This document shows positions 10,166 through 22,604 of a DNA stretch of 64,000 nt, in pieces. The notes beneath the pieces are model-generated. The model was not told the DNA's origin and did no database searches. It saw nothing but the letters and a program-made list of their open reading frames with translations. Source of the DNA: Micropterix aruncella (Eukaryota; Arthropoda; Insecta; Lepidoptera; Micropterigidae); contig OX155980.1 of the NCBI GenBank assembly GCA_944548615.1, forward strand, positions 36,958,381-37,022,380. The letters are read 5' to 3'. Made by a program: the position numbers and the translations under genes. The first letter of the stretch is position 1. The number at the start of each line of letters is the position of its first letter.

Positions 10166-12224
10166 GCTGGAAATTAAGTGGTATCTAGTTTCCCTTTCAG
10201 TATTCTACCTCTTAAAAGCAGTAATTTACGGGCTACTTAACGGGTTCTCCCATTTTAAATATAAACGCTTTTTTGCTTTTTTTACTTAAATTCGCCAATG
10301 CTTCGGTTCGTTTGGAAACATATTGAGAAACTCAAGTAAGGGTTTCCGCATTTGAAACCATACCCGATTAGTAGCACTGGAGCGAGGTTCCAATCAAAAA
10401 CTTCTAGGACTTCCTCCAAATAAAATGTCTAGTTAGGGCAAAAAAAATATTACCACGCTAGTTTTTAACATGCATCCCTTGCCTCACCGTACAGTCACTA
10501 AAACAAAATGTAGAGACTTTGGAACGCTTTGACAAAATCTTTAACTGGAATGCTGTTCAGAACCGCCATCACATTCGCTTTAACCTGCCAACCGCGGGAG
10601 ACACTCACTGAGCGTTCAGCTCTTTCCATACGATTTTGTACGCTATTATCGCGTTGCATATAATTTCTGTATTTCCGCTATTTCCCCGTTGAATCTTTTT
10701 CTGTTGCTCTGTAACATCGAACCTGATACACGAGTGCCAAATCGGCACTAAAGAGAAAAATATTATGCTCATAAATATTTTCCTCAAAACGGACCTACCA
10801 CGACGTGCCTCGAGTAAAGGAGCGTAGGATTGTTCTTACACCTACTAAGAATCCTGCCTCAGGGTGAACAGCCCTGAGACGCCATATACTCGAAAGCCGG
10901 GCCAATGGACCCGACTCACACGAAGCCCCACCCAACAGCACGAGAAGTAGAAGAAGTCACAGGCCTATATACAGGGCCTGTCGACCGATATTCGACAGGC
11001 TGTAACATCGAGAGTCGCATTTTCCACGTTCCCGAGTCGCAGGGCTAACGGGAACGGACAAGTTACGACCTGTATCGTAGAATATAGACTAAATCGATCG
11101 GAAAACGCCCGTCGTTGGAGGGTTAATAAATGAAACATCCTCAGAACTCTTTCACTTGGGGGGCGGTTTTGAGTTTGGCTAAATTCGGCGAATGTGGGTG
11201 TGTTCGAAGACCGGAGCTCCTCATTTGACCGAAAACTGACGCACAAGAATGCTGGTGTCGGCTCAATGTAGTGTAGAAGACATCAATCACCGGACTAGTG
11301 AACACTAGGGTCGGACACGACGAATTCGTATTAGGACTTCCATATATGCCAGGGAACGAAAATTCCCTACGATTTATGACTTTCAAAAACACAAGTTAAT
11401 GGCAACACGTTGCTCCATTTTGAAAATGATGACAGCGCATATATAGTAGACGCACTGACGCAGATCCCGTGTACACGAGACACCGTGCTGCCAAACGCTA
11501 CAAAACAAATACAGTAAAAGAGCAAGCTTCAATCAACGTAGTTTTATAGCTGTCCAAGCGATGACTCCATTGGTTTCATATAAAAAACAGTCCCAGAACT
11601 TATTGAACTCAGTATGTAGGTACTTTTAAAAAGTCGTTTCCCACCTGGACTGGAAGAGCTTGTGTGCCTGAAACTGGATCAGTCAGTGACGTGGTAAGCT
11701 CTGAATAAATGTATAATTTCAAAATATGCTACCTCTGTTCCATTCCGTTGCACGCTAACAAACCTGGAACGGACGAATATAAATTATTCAATGCAATTCA
11801 TTATTTTGGAAATCACACTGAATAATTACAGTAAAAAATACAGTTAATGAAAAATAAAGCCGGCTTCGGATTTCAATAAAATATACAGAAATTACGTTGA
11901 CAACTATTTACTTGTTAAAATTAAAATACCTAAAATAATCTAGTACATAAAAGGCTCGAGTTTAGGGTATTTTTGAGTGTGTTGGGTGTGTGCGTTTTGG
12001 AGTATGAGCGAGAGCGTTAGTGTGAGGTTGGGTATGGGATAGATAATTAGATTATCGATAGTTATAAAGTAGTGACCAGAAGTCTGTGGGGATCTTCCCG
12101 ATGATGAGTTACGGGTTAACCTTGAAATACGTTTTCTGTCAAAGACCTGTTAATCTTTCGTTACTTCTAATTACGTGCGTGAAATAACCTCTTATTATAA
12201 CGTGGGTGAAATACTTTCTTTTGC
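10166..12224. other. Intron 1 stretch without recognised genes
   Basis: The part at 10800-11000 is GC-richer and weakly resembles 3415-3580. Short ORFs at 10965-11392 (minus) have no recognisable motifs. Confidence 0.4.
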
Positions 12225-12460
12225 TTTTTCACCGTTTACCTACATATTATGAGAAGGTCGCCTTGCTTCCAATCTTTTACAGTAAGACTGCATCGGACAC
12301 TTACTGTGTATGTAATACCGTGTAGGTGTAGTAATCCGGGCATTGGCAGTCATCATGATAATTATGAGAGAAGCAATAAATGAGTGGTTTTACTTTTTTT
12401 TTCTTTTATCACTACTTATGTGGTATTTTCAGTCTACATGTTTCACATATTTTTAACCTC
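12225..12460 (+). repeat. Repeat I, copy 1
   Basis: A direct repeat with 13078-13310: shared blocks include cttgcttccaatc, ctgcatcgga, ataccgtgta, gagagaagcaa-like and tttcacatattttta. It starts after ctacatattatgagaag. Confidence 0.7.
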
Positions 12461-13077
12461 CTGAGTTCCAGACGCCCATTTTTTGGAATATATTTTTGAA
12501 ATTTCTGGTACGCTCATCAATAATGACTTATTATGAGAAGAATAGTAAAAAAATGATGCACTGGAAAATCTGGTTTTTCATATTTTGGTGTTGCCATTTT
12601 AAAAGCAAACTCAGAATTATTTTTTCTTACGTACTATATATAGTACAAATGTACCCTAAGCATGTATTTATGTAATATATTAAATACATGCTTAAAAGTA
12701 TGTGCAAAACATTTGTATACAGCAGCTTCTACCTGGCGTACGAAAGCAAGGACCATGACAATAAAATGAGTTCTGCCGTTTGTCGACTATAACCCCACAC
12801 ACACACACTGATGATGTCCGGCGAGCCCTCGTTCAGAAAGTTTGAAGTCGCCGTGGCTCGCATTCTGCATTCTGAAACAATGGTTTAAGCGGAATGTGAA
12901 AACGGTATCTCATCTCTCCTGACATACTATAAAGCTCTCGAATGAAGGGCGCCGGCACATCGTAGTTTCCGGGTCAACAATAATGAGGTGGTACTCCACA
13001 CGCGACCCCTATGTCCCCCAAAATGTTCCAGCACCTGTAGGAAACAGATCATCCTGTGAGGTAACTACCTGTGTGCC

Positions 13078-13310
13078 GTGTACCTAGATATTATAAAAAG
13101 TTCGTCTTGCTTCCAATCCTTTTCAGGAATGGCTGCATCGGAGATTATTATACCGTGTAATTAATATTCATTCGGACATTGTTAGTCAACATGGAAATTT
13201 CCATGTGTGTTAATTTGTGCGAGAAGCAAAAAAATCTTGTTTTTACGTTTCTTTTCTCTCATAACTTTTTAGTAAATTTACTAGAATTGATCTTTCACAT
13301 ACTTTTAGGC
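13078..13310 (+). repeat. Repeat I, copy 2
   Basis: The second copy of the 230-bp direct repeat, about 850 bp from the first and moderately diverged. The spacer (12461-13077) is partly GC-rich and unrecognised. Confidence 0.7.
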
Positions 13311-13924
13311 ATGTAGGTATTTATTATTACTCGTATGCAGCAATTGACTTTACGTAAAATGTATGACATGATCTCTTATTCATCAAGTGCCTTTGTTCTA
13401 TATCAAACGATGGCGCCCATGGCTTATCTCACTTTCTGGCAGAATGATTTATTGCAAACTCATTTTTCCAAGATGGGATTTAAGTGCGTTCTAATAACGC
13501 CATTTACTTGAATATGCATGATATCTGCAAATGAAAAAACCCTCATTAGTATATTTTTTTTCACTGAAGGAATGTAAATATTTTGGGAATGTGCGAATGT
13601 GAGAATATTGAAAAAATGTGTTATCCCTCAAAGTTCGTATTTTTGCATAAACAATTGCAGACAGTTATAATTATTAGGTCTATTCCGTCTGAAATGCGTT
13701 ATTTAGGTCCTCTTGTACTTTCCTAGGAAAAAACCTACGCCGCCTTAGATTTTTCAAAAAAAAAAACGCCATAACTCTGCAATGACCAATCATAGGGAGG
13801 TGCCAAACGTTTCTGTTTTGAAAGAATAAATCATTACTGCAATAAAAAATCTAAAATAGAGAGTTGGTATAATTTTATTAACTTCAAACAGGGTTTTAAC
13901 CATACAAAACATACAGGATTTTTT

Positions 13925-14680
13925 CACTTTTTGTAGAATTACTTTGGAAAATTATAACTTGATGGAATCCATTTCAAAAATTAAACATGGTTGTGTTGAA
14001 TATGTATTAAAAAGGAAAATGGGTAATTTCGTACCCACTTGCGAAGTTTGTGGTAACACTGCCACATACCAAACGAAAGCTTATTACAAGTGCAACATTC
14101 CATTCTACAGCAGCTAAGTTGAAATACGTGGTTGAATAGTAAAAATAACTGCATAGCACCGAGTGAGTACTTTTATCTTATCCCAAAACTAAAGCGGTAC
14201 ATAAGTTTATGGATGAAAAACAGACAGCCAATAAGAAAGACAGAGATAGATGATCAGTGTGCGGGTGTCAGGTAAGATTCGGCGCCTGGGCTGTCGAGAT
14301 TCCTTTGTTTTACGTTGGGGTTGTCTAAACAAGTTTATGGATAAAAAAGACACAGTAAATAAGCAAGACATATATGTATACTCAAAATGGGAGTGGCAAG
14401 TGAGATTTGGCGCCTGGGCCGTTGTCATTCCTTCATTTTACGTTGGGGTGTTATGAGTGTTTTCTGTTTTCTTATGATGCCGTTTTTAGTTTCTGGCTGT
14501 GGTACTGGACTTGATTGGTTTTTACTTTACGATTGGATTGTATCAACCAATACAGGAATTTATATATTTTTTAAATTCTGTCCTATTTACACAACTAAAA
14601 AACATCTCGTGAGTGAAGTTATTCAGTTTTTTCCATACCCTGAAAAGTTTGCTTGTTGGCATGTACGAAGTCACATATAG
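13925..14680 (+). repeat. Repeat H, copy 1, with internal duplication
   Basis: Blocks such as gggtaatttcgtaccc, cttatcccaaaact, cgcctgggc and tttacgttggggt recur in inverted orientation at 24915-25600. Within this copy a ~125-bp unit (aagtttatggat...tttacgttggggt) is present twice in tandem at 14207-14330 and 14332-14452. ORFs here are not recognised proteins. The class is unknown, perhaps a non-autonomous DNA transposon. Confidence 0.7.
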
Positions 14681-16767
14681 AGCGACTATAATTGGCTGAG
14701 TAGTGTCTAAGTAATAAAACATATGTATTGCAGTAAATTTAGTGCATTAAGGTAAGTGTCGCTTCAGTTCTTGATAGTGGATTGACACGTCGAGCATCGA
14801 GGCACTTATGTAACCGCAATTCGGAACTGACGGTCCTGAGGTCCGGGAGTTCTTCGAGAATCGACCGGCGCCGAATGCTTCTATACGATGGGGCCCTTTT
14901 AATACTGCTTACGACACGTGTAATCCGTTTTCTATTTTGAGTTCTGTTCTGCACGTTGGCGCGAGTCAGTTTTTGTATTTCTGCAATCGAGGATGGAAGA
15001 ACCTGGATTAAAACCCAAAATTTGCTGAACTAATGTGTGTGTTTTATTTGTGAAAATTTACCGTTTTGTTAAACGAGTAGTAATTACTTTTTCGTAACCT
15101 ACCCCTACTTTTTTTAGTTTTTGTAAGTATGTTTTATGTACTTTTTTTGTTTTTCCAAATGACATGTGACAAAAATGTATGGGTGCTGGTCCCACCTCTC
15201 GAATAACAATAACGTATTCACCATTGGAAAGATCTATTTATCTAGAATATTTATGACTACTAGAACTTACCTCAATTATGAGCCGTTTCGGAGTTTTGAA
15301 GTTTGGAATCTTTTTAAATATGGCTGGTTACACGAAAACCCCAGTACCAATTATTTATTTAAAATATATTATTTGCAGTGAAAATCCAAAAAAAACATAG
15401 TATATTATAATGTACGGTCACTGGGTACACCATGTTGAACAGCTGCCCTTAGCATATTACATACGTCAGGAAACAGAGCGGAAGTAGCACCATAAGACAC
15501 ATTACAGAGTTCAAGCAGCATCTCACTATTTCCCCTTTATATACTGCTGACAAACTCGGGCATTCTTAGGAATACAATATATAGTCTGTAGGCACACAGC
15601 GTATGTAGTTTATCGTTGCGGGTATTATGCGACGGTTTTCGTTTGAATAGTTATAAAAAATACAATGCCTGGATGTTTTAGGTTCCCTAGGGGATATACG
15701 TAACTAGCCATATTTATTAGGATATAACTCAGAATCGAGAACAGTCGTTGAAGTAATAAATGTTCTACATAAAGAGATCTTTTCATTGGTATATGATTTA
15801 CAGGTATTGGAAAAGTGGGCCCAAAATGTCCATTCTCTTTTAGTTTCCGCGTTTCGGTTTCAAAACGCGGTGGCGCTCATTTTAAATTCCTTATCTGTAT
15901 TTTTTCTATCCCATCGTAATATGACTATATACTCGTAGATTTTAAATTTTGTTATCACGATTGAGGCGTTTATCTGCGTAATTATGTAAAACGTCCATTA
16001 GCGCAGCCAATGTCACATAGCCGGTATTATGATATGAACAGTGAGTTCAACCGCGGTGCAAACGCCGCGTGTATATTATTATAAATTTATCCTCTCCAAA
16101 TTGACCTTGAAGTGATTTGTTATAAATGTTTTTTTTGCGATTGTACCCGGGCACGGTGATGTTAATATGTATAATAAGGAAATGGCGAGGCGGACAAAAT
16201 CAAAACCGTCGTGGGAGAAAAGACACCGAGTTTCTTCACATTCGTAGTTGTAGGCTAGGCGGCCACTGATTGCGAGTATCAGCTCCCCTAGCTTAACGGT
16301 CGCCTCGGCTGTGATTCGTAGCAAAGCACAGTGCTTCGTCACAGACAAAAATAAACGCTAATTTACCTATTATATTAATACCTATTATATTAGAAATAAA
16401 CGGAGCATTCGAAACTATGCAAGTTATTACTTGTACAACGTTTCTAATGGATTGTACTTCTAAAGTGCAATACTACTTCTAAAGTGCAAATTATTATTTG
16501 TACAGCGTTTCTAATCAGCGTTCTGGCTAAGGGCGCAATATCAGAATTCCGGTATGTCGAAATAACGGAATATCGAACAAATATTTACTATTTCAAGAAT
16601 CGGTTTTTTACAGTCGAAATACCGATATTAGTTTTTTTTCTATATTATGATAGCTCACTACGAAAGAATGAGTCACGAGTGCTACTGGAAAAATACTTAT
16701 TTTTTCCGTAATGTAACCTACCTATTAGCTGTGCTATCAGTAACCTACCCAACGTAATGGTATACAC
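14681..16767. other. Intron 1 stretch without recognised features
   Basis: Several short ORFs, none with recognisable motifs. 16440-16500 has a small local duplication (acttctaaagtgcaa twice). Confidence 0.45.
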
Positions 16768-17012
16768 GGCCCGGCGGCATAGTGGTTAGGTCGCTTGATC
16801 TTACATTGTAAGATCCCGGGTTTGATTCCCGGCTGGCTCACCATTTTCCATCAAGATAAAATTAATGGAATTGCATTTCAATTCTGTCGATCGAATACAA
16901 GACACACACTTACATACATATTACACGCACGCGGCTATAAGAGATTGTCATGTTATAATAAACCCACCAATTGGTAAATTTCACAGTAAAGTATAGAAAC
17001 AAACAAACGAAC
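16768..17012 (+). mobile_element. tRNA-derived SINE, full-length copy
   Basis: The 5' head is tRNA-like: an A-box region GGCATAGTGGTTAGG and a B-box in GGGTTTGATTCCC inside a T-arm-like hairpin, ending ggctggctcacc. A ~170-bp body follows (tcaattctgtcgatcgaat, gacacacacttaca, agagattgtcat), then a tail of (CAAA)n type (aaacaaacaaacgaac). The acceptor stem does not pair and the anticodon region is an extended palindrome, so this is a retroposon, not a working tRNA. A second, 5'-truncated copy lies at 52012-52219. Confidence 0.85.
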
Positions 17013-17084
17013 CTATTTATCAGTTTAAATTTCGAATTTCATAAACATCGGGTAACATTTGACGGAGTAACACACTATTTAAGA

Positions 17085-17720
17085 TTATGATGTCAGCGTG
17101 CCCTTGTTAGTTATGAAGATGGAAAGTAAATATTTTCGTGCAATGATTTTGTATCATTTTAAATTCGGCCTCAGTAAAATTTACTGTCGAAATCGACTTG
17201 TATCATTATTTGGGGATCTTGCACCTTCCCGAGCGACAGTATTCTGTCGGTTTACCCAATTCAGATGCGAACATATGATATTTTATTGAGGAGGAAAGTG
17301 GACGTACAGCTACTTAGTCTCTGCAAAAACCATCGAAGCTGTGCAAAAAATACTGGTTGAAAATGCAAAATCTGCTTATAAACAGATTGAAGAGACTGTC
17401 AAGATTCCATCATCATCCATACATGAAAGACTGCATCTACACCTCCGCGTCAGAAAGGTTTGCTCTCTTTGGGTCCTCCCATTCGCTTAGTGAAAATCGA
17501 AACTCGTGTAACATGGTGCAAAGAAATGAGGGGAAAGACGCAATATTTTTTATATCGTCACATGAGATGAGACCTGTGTATGGCCTCAATATGATCTACA
17601 AACCAAGCTGCAGTCGATAGTTCAGGTATTGTCAAACGCGCACGAAACATTGGCAAGAAAATGGTGGCGAAGTTTTTTTTCTGCAAGTGGCCATGCAGCG
17701 ATACGTTAGAATATCGTGAA
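17085..17720 (+). pseudogene. Mariner-type transposase, degenerate
   Basis: Shifted plus-strand frames give, in order, a helix-turn-helix segment (FRAMILYHFKFGLSKIYCRN then SLFGDLAPSRATVF), a segment with IEAVQKILVENAKSAYKQIE and SSIHERLHLHLRVRKV, then WCKEM and finally NIGKKMVAKFF. That order is the mariner transposase layout (paired-like DNA-binding domain into catalytic core). Frameshifts, stops and internal deletions remove the DDD core. Terminal inverted repeats were not found. Confidence 0.75.
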
Positions 17721-17829
17721 ACAATCAATGCAAAGTGCTAAGTGAAGTCAGCTTGCCATATGCATTTAACAAGTTGAATTTTTTTTAGTCGTATCAAAGA
17801 AAAAGACCTAAACCTCAGAATCAAACTGT

Positions 17830-18425
17830 CAGGTTCGGATTCAGAGCGAGTCCGGCAATGGGTAAACCGGCCAACTTCGGTGCGCGGGTAAATAAAGAAT
17901 GGGACTGCGAACAAGAAATTCGTACCCGAATTGAAATCGCCCTAGCATCGTTTAAGAAAATAGAAATGGTATATGCAGCCGGAAACTTAACATCAAACTC
18001 TGAATACGAATTCTCCATTGCTATGCGTGGCCTGTGGTTTTTTTATGGTAGCGAAGCTTGGACCCTGAAAGCTGACACCCAGAAGCGCCTCGAAGCATTT
18101 GAGATGTGGTACTACCGTAGAATGCTCCGCATTAGCTAATTCCAGAGAGTTCCCAATGTTAGAGTACTCTTACTTGTCGGTAGAGATCGCGAGCTCTTAC
18201 CAAGGAAAGGAAGCAGTTGGTATAGCTCATGCTATTGGTATAGCTTCAGCTTTTATTATAAGGAAAGTTTGCGGTAAACGACGGGCTGGAAGAAGAAAAA
18301 AGTATTGGCTCCGCAAGATCCGAGAGGGGACAAACATCTCAAGCGTAGAAGAACTATTTCGCATGGCCTAAGCCAGGGAAAAATCACAGAGTCAACAGCC
18401 AACCTCCTGTAGGAGAGGCACTATA
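17830..18425 (+). pseudogene. RTE-type LINE, C-terminal RT remnant
   Basis: The frame at 17858-18139 reads NKEWDCEQEIRTRIEIALAS, then SEAWTLKADTQKRLEAFEMW and YYRRMLRIS, which is the standard region downstream of the RT palm in insect RTE elements. It continues after a frameshift with GRRKKYWLRKIREGTNISS...LFRMA and ends near RRGTIRRR, the usual RTE C-terminus. The palm and endonuclease are absent, so this is a 5'-truncated dead copy. Confidence 0.8.
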
Positions 18426-20394
18426 AGAAGAAGACTATTGTCAGAATAAATTACAATACATATATTATTATATTATTTTATTACTTTTAAAAATAAAAAT
18501 AATAATTTATATCGCATCATTACTTTTTAATCATTTACCAACATAGTTTTAAGTTGTTTGTTACGATAGATTACAAGAAAAATGCAAACTACAAAAAGGT
18601 CTGACTTCAGATTCTCAGGTTCAGATCTTCAGACTTCAGAAATTACAAAAAGGATAATGACTTCAGATTGTATTTATTTTTATTTTTAAAATAATTAAAA
18701 TATTGAAATTGTGCAACATAGTACGAAAGACTAAGAAATTCGCTACGAGGTTCACATTTTTATTATTATTTAAATGCACGCGGGAGTCACTTAAAATTGA
18801 TTACAAAATGTATTTTTTTTCACGGTTTTTTGACTAAGGTAGTCGCCCTACTTAACTGTCTTGCAAAAAAAACAACCGGTTTGTATTTGAATGATCTTTG
18901 TATGTTATAAGAATCACCAATATATTTCATGTATCTCACTACTTTCCTAGTGACCCACGTATCACTTTTATTGACTACTAATAACGCCGAGTGACAGCCT
19001 CAAACGTACAACGTCCACGTCAAAATCTAATTTAAATGCGATCCCGTGCAATTCATTTTCTTATGGTGTAAATTGATGTTTCGCTAATGATAATTTTGCT
19101 TTAGGATACTTAAATAAATTTGAGAGGAAGCCGGGTTGAATCGCTAGGTCATTTATATTAGATTATTACTTATGGTTTTTGTTTTATTGTTTTCCAACCT
19201 TTTTTTGAGTATTTTCACTAAGCTTTACAACTTAAGATTTATTTAAAAAGTGGTTTCGTATTGCCTCGGGCCTTCCTGAACTAGTAAAACTCGACATTTT
19301 AAAATCAATTACCTTGTAATCTCGTGCATAGTAAGTGTAAAATTAAAAAATCGGTTGTCTCACTCCAAGACTTTCTCGGCAAGTAGCCAAGGACTGATTT
19401 CATCTCAATATTAATGTTATAAATAAAATCTATGAGCGCCTTCTCTCGGCTGGTGGATGAACCCGTTTAGGTTCCGTTACACAACCGCATCTGGCGGCTT
19501 GGTTCGTTTCTCGGTTAGACTCGGGCGGCTCAGCGCCCGCTATTTGATTAAAATGTATGGCGGATATGAAATATTATTAGTGCAGCTTGTATTAAGATAT
19601 TCCAACCAAAATTGTACAATGTGATTTCGACCCAACAAGGCATCTGTGTATCAAATCTCACATATCTACGTCCAATATGTCGAGGATGATATATGACTAG
19701 TGCTCCCCCTGGTGGACCGATTTCAACCACAGGAGGGCTCGAAATGGATATTCCGTCTTCATCTGAAGACGAAAAAAAATGTTTTGCGCGTTCACAATAC
19801 TTTTTCTCCTCGTCGGTTGGTGGGCCGGAAAAGTAAAAATATATATGCATAATAGAGCGGTAAGCAACCGGCACCGAGATGAGTTAATTAGTTGCCTAAT
19901 ATTATACATGGTGAATAGCTACAAAAATATACTCTCTAAAATAAATCCTTGAGACATTTGCAATTTCATGTTTTAATTGAAGCACTTAATATAGTAATAT
20001 AGTTTATATATTTTTAATAAAATTTGAAAGGGCACTTAAATGAATTTAAAATGAAGTTATAATAATAGTAACCTTCCGAGGTATACCTACTATTTTTTTA
20101 AGTCACAAAATGAGTACTGAACACGCTTTAAACACGACCGCGATTCTGGAGCGGTGAACACTATAAAATGCAGTTGTCTATTAATTAGTGTAAGTGCATT
20201 AACGTAAAATTAGCCACTTTGTTTGTCGCGCCAACTATTCAGAAATAGCTCCGTGGCGTCAACGTTCAATAATTCGATAACCGTGTAACTTGTATGAAAC
20301 GGAACACTGTGCGCCGCCTTATTTTGTAGTACTTGTTAGTCAGACGGCTCAGCTCGGCTCGACTCTCAAAAGAAGTACCTGAGCTCAAAGTTTG
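18426..20394. other. Intron 1 stretch without recognised genes
   Basis: AT-rich. A minus-strand ORF at 19548-19874 (108 codons) shows no recognisable motif. The 20250-20394 segment directly upstream of the LINE is somewhat GC-richer (gacggctcagctcggctcga). Confidence 0.4.
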
Positions 20395-22578
20395 CTGATA
20401 TGTTAAAAATCCGCAAGAATATGGAATCGACGACTATCGCGTCGGTTTCTCATTATAAAAGTAAAGCAATTTGGAATATTGTAAACCTTAACACAAACAG
20501 AAACAACAAACCAAAAGTCAATTTCGAAATATACACGGAGGACAAAATTACAATAAAAAATCCTGAACATGTAGCAAATGAATTTAATAAATATTTTGTA
20601 AATTATCCAACGAAAATAAACAAGGCTCAATGTAACAATAATGAATTTCGTTTCTACTTATCAAATGCAAGACAAAATCCAAATTCAATATTTATGAAAC
20701 CCGTCACTAGTAGGGAAATAGAAAATATAGTAAAAAAATTGAACAAGAGTCATTCTGCAGGGACGGATGAAATTCCAATGTTTGTTGTAAATAGGGCAAT
20801 AGATTACATTAAAAACCCCTTAACGCAGGCTATAAATGCCTCTATAGAAAGTGGTGTTTTTCCCGAAGAGTTAAAATTATCAAAAGTGATTCCACTCTAT
20901 AAAGCAGGCGCAAGAACTGAAACTGGAAATTTTAGACCAATTGCAATTTTGTCTTCTTTCTCAAAAATCATAGAGACTATAATTAAAAATAGATTAATTG
21001 CGTTTTTTGATGCAAACAATATTCTTAGTGAAAGACAATTTGGATATAGACGAAACAAGTCCACTACTAAAGCTATCGAGGATTTCATATCTTATATAAA
21101 TGACAAACTAATGGACAAGTACTACACCTTAGGTATTTTTTGCGATTTGAGTAAGGCATTTGATTGCGTTAGGCATGATGTTTTACTAAACAAACTAAAT
21201 CATTATGGAGTCAGGGGAGACTGCTTAAAATGGTTTGATTCATATTTAACAAATAGGACGCAAATCGTGGAAATTACACAATGTCAAAATCAAAACATTA
21301 CAAAACACTGTTCGATCCCTTTAACTAATAAACTTGGAGTCCCGCAGGGTTCCATTTTGGGCCCTATTCTATTTTTAGTATATGTAAATGATTTACCAAT
21401 GTATTTCAACGATATAAATGTAACGATGTTTGCTGACGACACTAGTTTAATTGTTGCCGGTAAAAATATGGAAGAATTATTGATTAACGTTAAAATTAAT
21501 CTATTCAAACTAAATAGTTGGTTTGAGAGCAACAACCTCACACTAAATGCGTCTAAAAGTAACTTCATACATTTTACAAATCATCGAAATCGGAATAAAG
21601 GTTCGCCAATAATACTTTCAATAAATAACACTGCCATTCCTCAAACTCATTGTACTAGATTTTTAGGTGTTCATGTCGACGAACTTTTAAAATGGAACTT
21701 TCACTGTGAAAACCTCGAAAGTAGGTTAAGTCGGGCATGTTATGCTTTAAGTATTGTAAGAAGGTCGTTGGATGAATTGCAAACAAGAAATGTTTATTTC
21801 AGCTATATTGAAGCTATCCTAAGTTATGCCATTACGATCTGGGGAAATTGTTATGCTTGTCATAGGGAACCCATATTTATACTCCAAAAGAGAGCAGTGC
21901 GAATAATTGCAAAGGTGAAAAGGGAAGAGTCGTGTCGACCCATTTTTAAAAGGCTAAGAATCCTCACCTTAACCTCACTCTATCTCTTTAAGTTACTAAC
22001 TGAGTTTTTTAAGAATAAAGAAACACATTATAAAAAGTTTTCAGATACACATACTAAAAATACGAGAAATAAATTAAACATTTTTATACCATGTATTAAA
22101 CTAAACACAGCAAGGCAAGACACAAAATACTCAGGGCCATATTACTTTAACAGGCTACCAGAAAGTTTAAAAACTATTCAAGTGGAAAGCTTATTCAAAA
22201 AGTTACTTAAAGAATTCTTATTAGACAAAGCTTTTTACTCGATCGATGAGTTTGTTAATTTTAAATAATTTTTCAAATTTTTTGGTCATTCTTTTAACAA
22301 TTTTAAGTAGCATTTTTTAATTATTCTGACTTTCTGATTTTAATTTCTTGATTATTTTTATCAATTATTTTAATTTGTGGTTTTAGTAAATAAATCTTAA
22401 AAATGATTTGGATGCCCTAAAAGCAATAATGAAGTAACTGTATGTACGTGGTGATAAATTTAAATATTGTAAAAACGAACTAATATACTGTAATTTAAAT
22501 GTACCTAAATATTAAGTTTCTACAATCTGTTAAGATTTTTTTGGAAATAAATTGAAAATTGAAAAATTGAAAATATAT
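20395..22578 (+). mobile_element. LINE X copy with TTGAAA-type tail
   Basis: The element runs from the truncation point through the ORF and a ~270-bp AT-rich 3' UTR containing tttctacaatctgttaagat. It ends in a simple-repeat tail of AATTGAAA units (22546-22575) in place of a poly-A. A second, 69-bp 3'-end copy of the same UTR and tail is at 25888-25956, which confirms the 3' terminus. Confidence 0.85.
20400..22268 (+). CDS. Reverse transcriptase ORF of a 5'-truncated non-LTR retrotransposon (LINE X)
   Basis: An open 622-codon frame for the RT part of a LINE polyprotein. Motifs, with residue positions: SAGTDEIP (119-126), NFRPIAILSSFSKIIE (177-192), FCDLSKAFD with catalytic Asp (247-255), GVPQGSILGP (313-322) and FADD catalytic pair (344-347); the thumb follows, with LGVHVDELLKW. 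The first ~100 residues correspond to the linker between endonuclease and RT (HVANEFNKYFVN). No apurinic endonuclease domain and no ORF1 precede it, so the copy is 5'-truncated near 20395 and cannot be autonomous, although its RT frame is unbroken. The type is jockey/CR1-like; I cannot assign a finer clade. The ATG is simply the first one after the truncation. Confidence 0.92.
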   Translation: MLKIRKNMESTTIASVSHYKSKAIWNIVNLNTNRNNKPKVNFEIYTEDKITIKNPEHVANEFNKYFVNYPTKINKAQCNNNEFRFYLSNARQNPNSIFMKPVTSREIENIVKKLNKSHSAGTDEIPMFVVNRAIDYIKNPLTQAINASIESGVFPEELKLSKVIPLYKAGARTETGNFRPIAILSSFSKIIETIIKNRLIAFFDANNILSERQFGYRRNKSTTKAIEDFISYINDKLMDKYYTLGIFCDLSKAFDCVRHDVLLNKLNHYGVRGDCLKWFDSYLTNRTQIVEITQCQNQNITKHCSIPLTNKLGVPQGSILGPILFLVYVNDLPMYFNDINVTMFADDTSLIVAGKNMEELLINVKINLFKLNSWFESNNLTLNASKSNFIHFTNHRNRNKGSPIILSINNTAIPQTHCTRFLGVHVDELLKWNFHCENLESRLSRACYALSIVRRSLDELQTRNVYFSYIEAILSYAITIWGNCYACHREPIFILQKRAVRIIAKVKREESCRPIFKRLRILTLTSLYLFKLLTEFFKNKETHYKKFSDTHTKNTRNKLNIFIPCIKLNTARQDTKYSGPYYFNRLPESLKTIQVESLFKKLLKEFLLDKAFYSIDEFVNFK

Positions 22579-22604
22579 AAATAGGATAAAAATGAATTTA
22601 CCGC

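Noticed and set aside
12225..13310. LTR retrotransposon or endogenous retrovirus
   Set aside because: The direct repeats lack TG/CA ends, a primer-binding site and any gag or pol frame; no LTR-type protease, integrase or RT was seen anywhere in the window.
16768..16843. Functional tRNA gene
   Set aside because: The T-arm and A/B boxes are present but the acceptor stem does not pair, the anticodon region is an extended palindrome, and a SINE body and tail follow; a truncated copy exists at 52 kb.
19548..19874. 108-codon minus-strand frame that looks protein-like (acidic and Pro-rich segments)
   Set aside because: No recognisable domain, no splice context and no second copy in the window; left unannotated.
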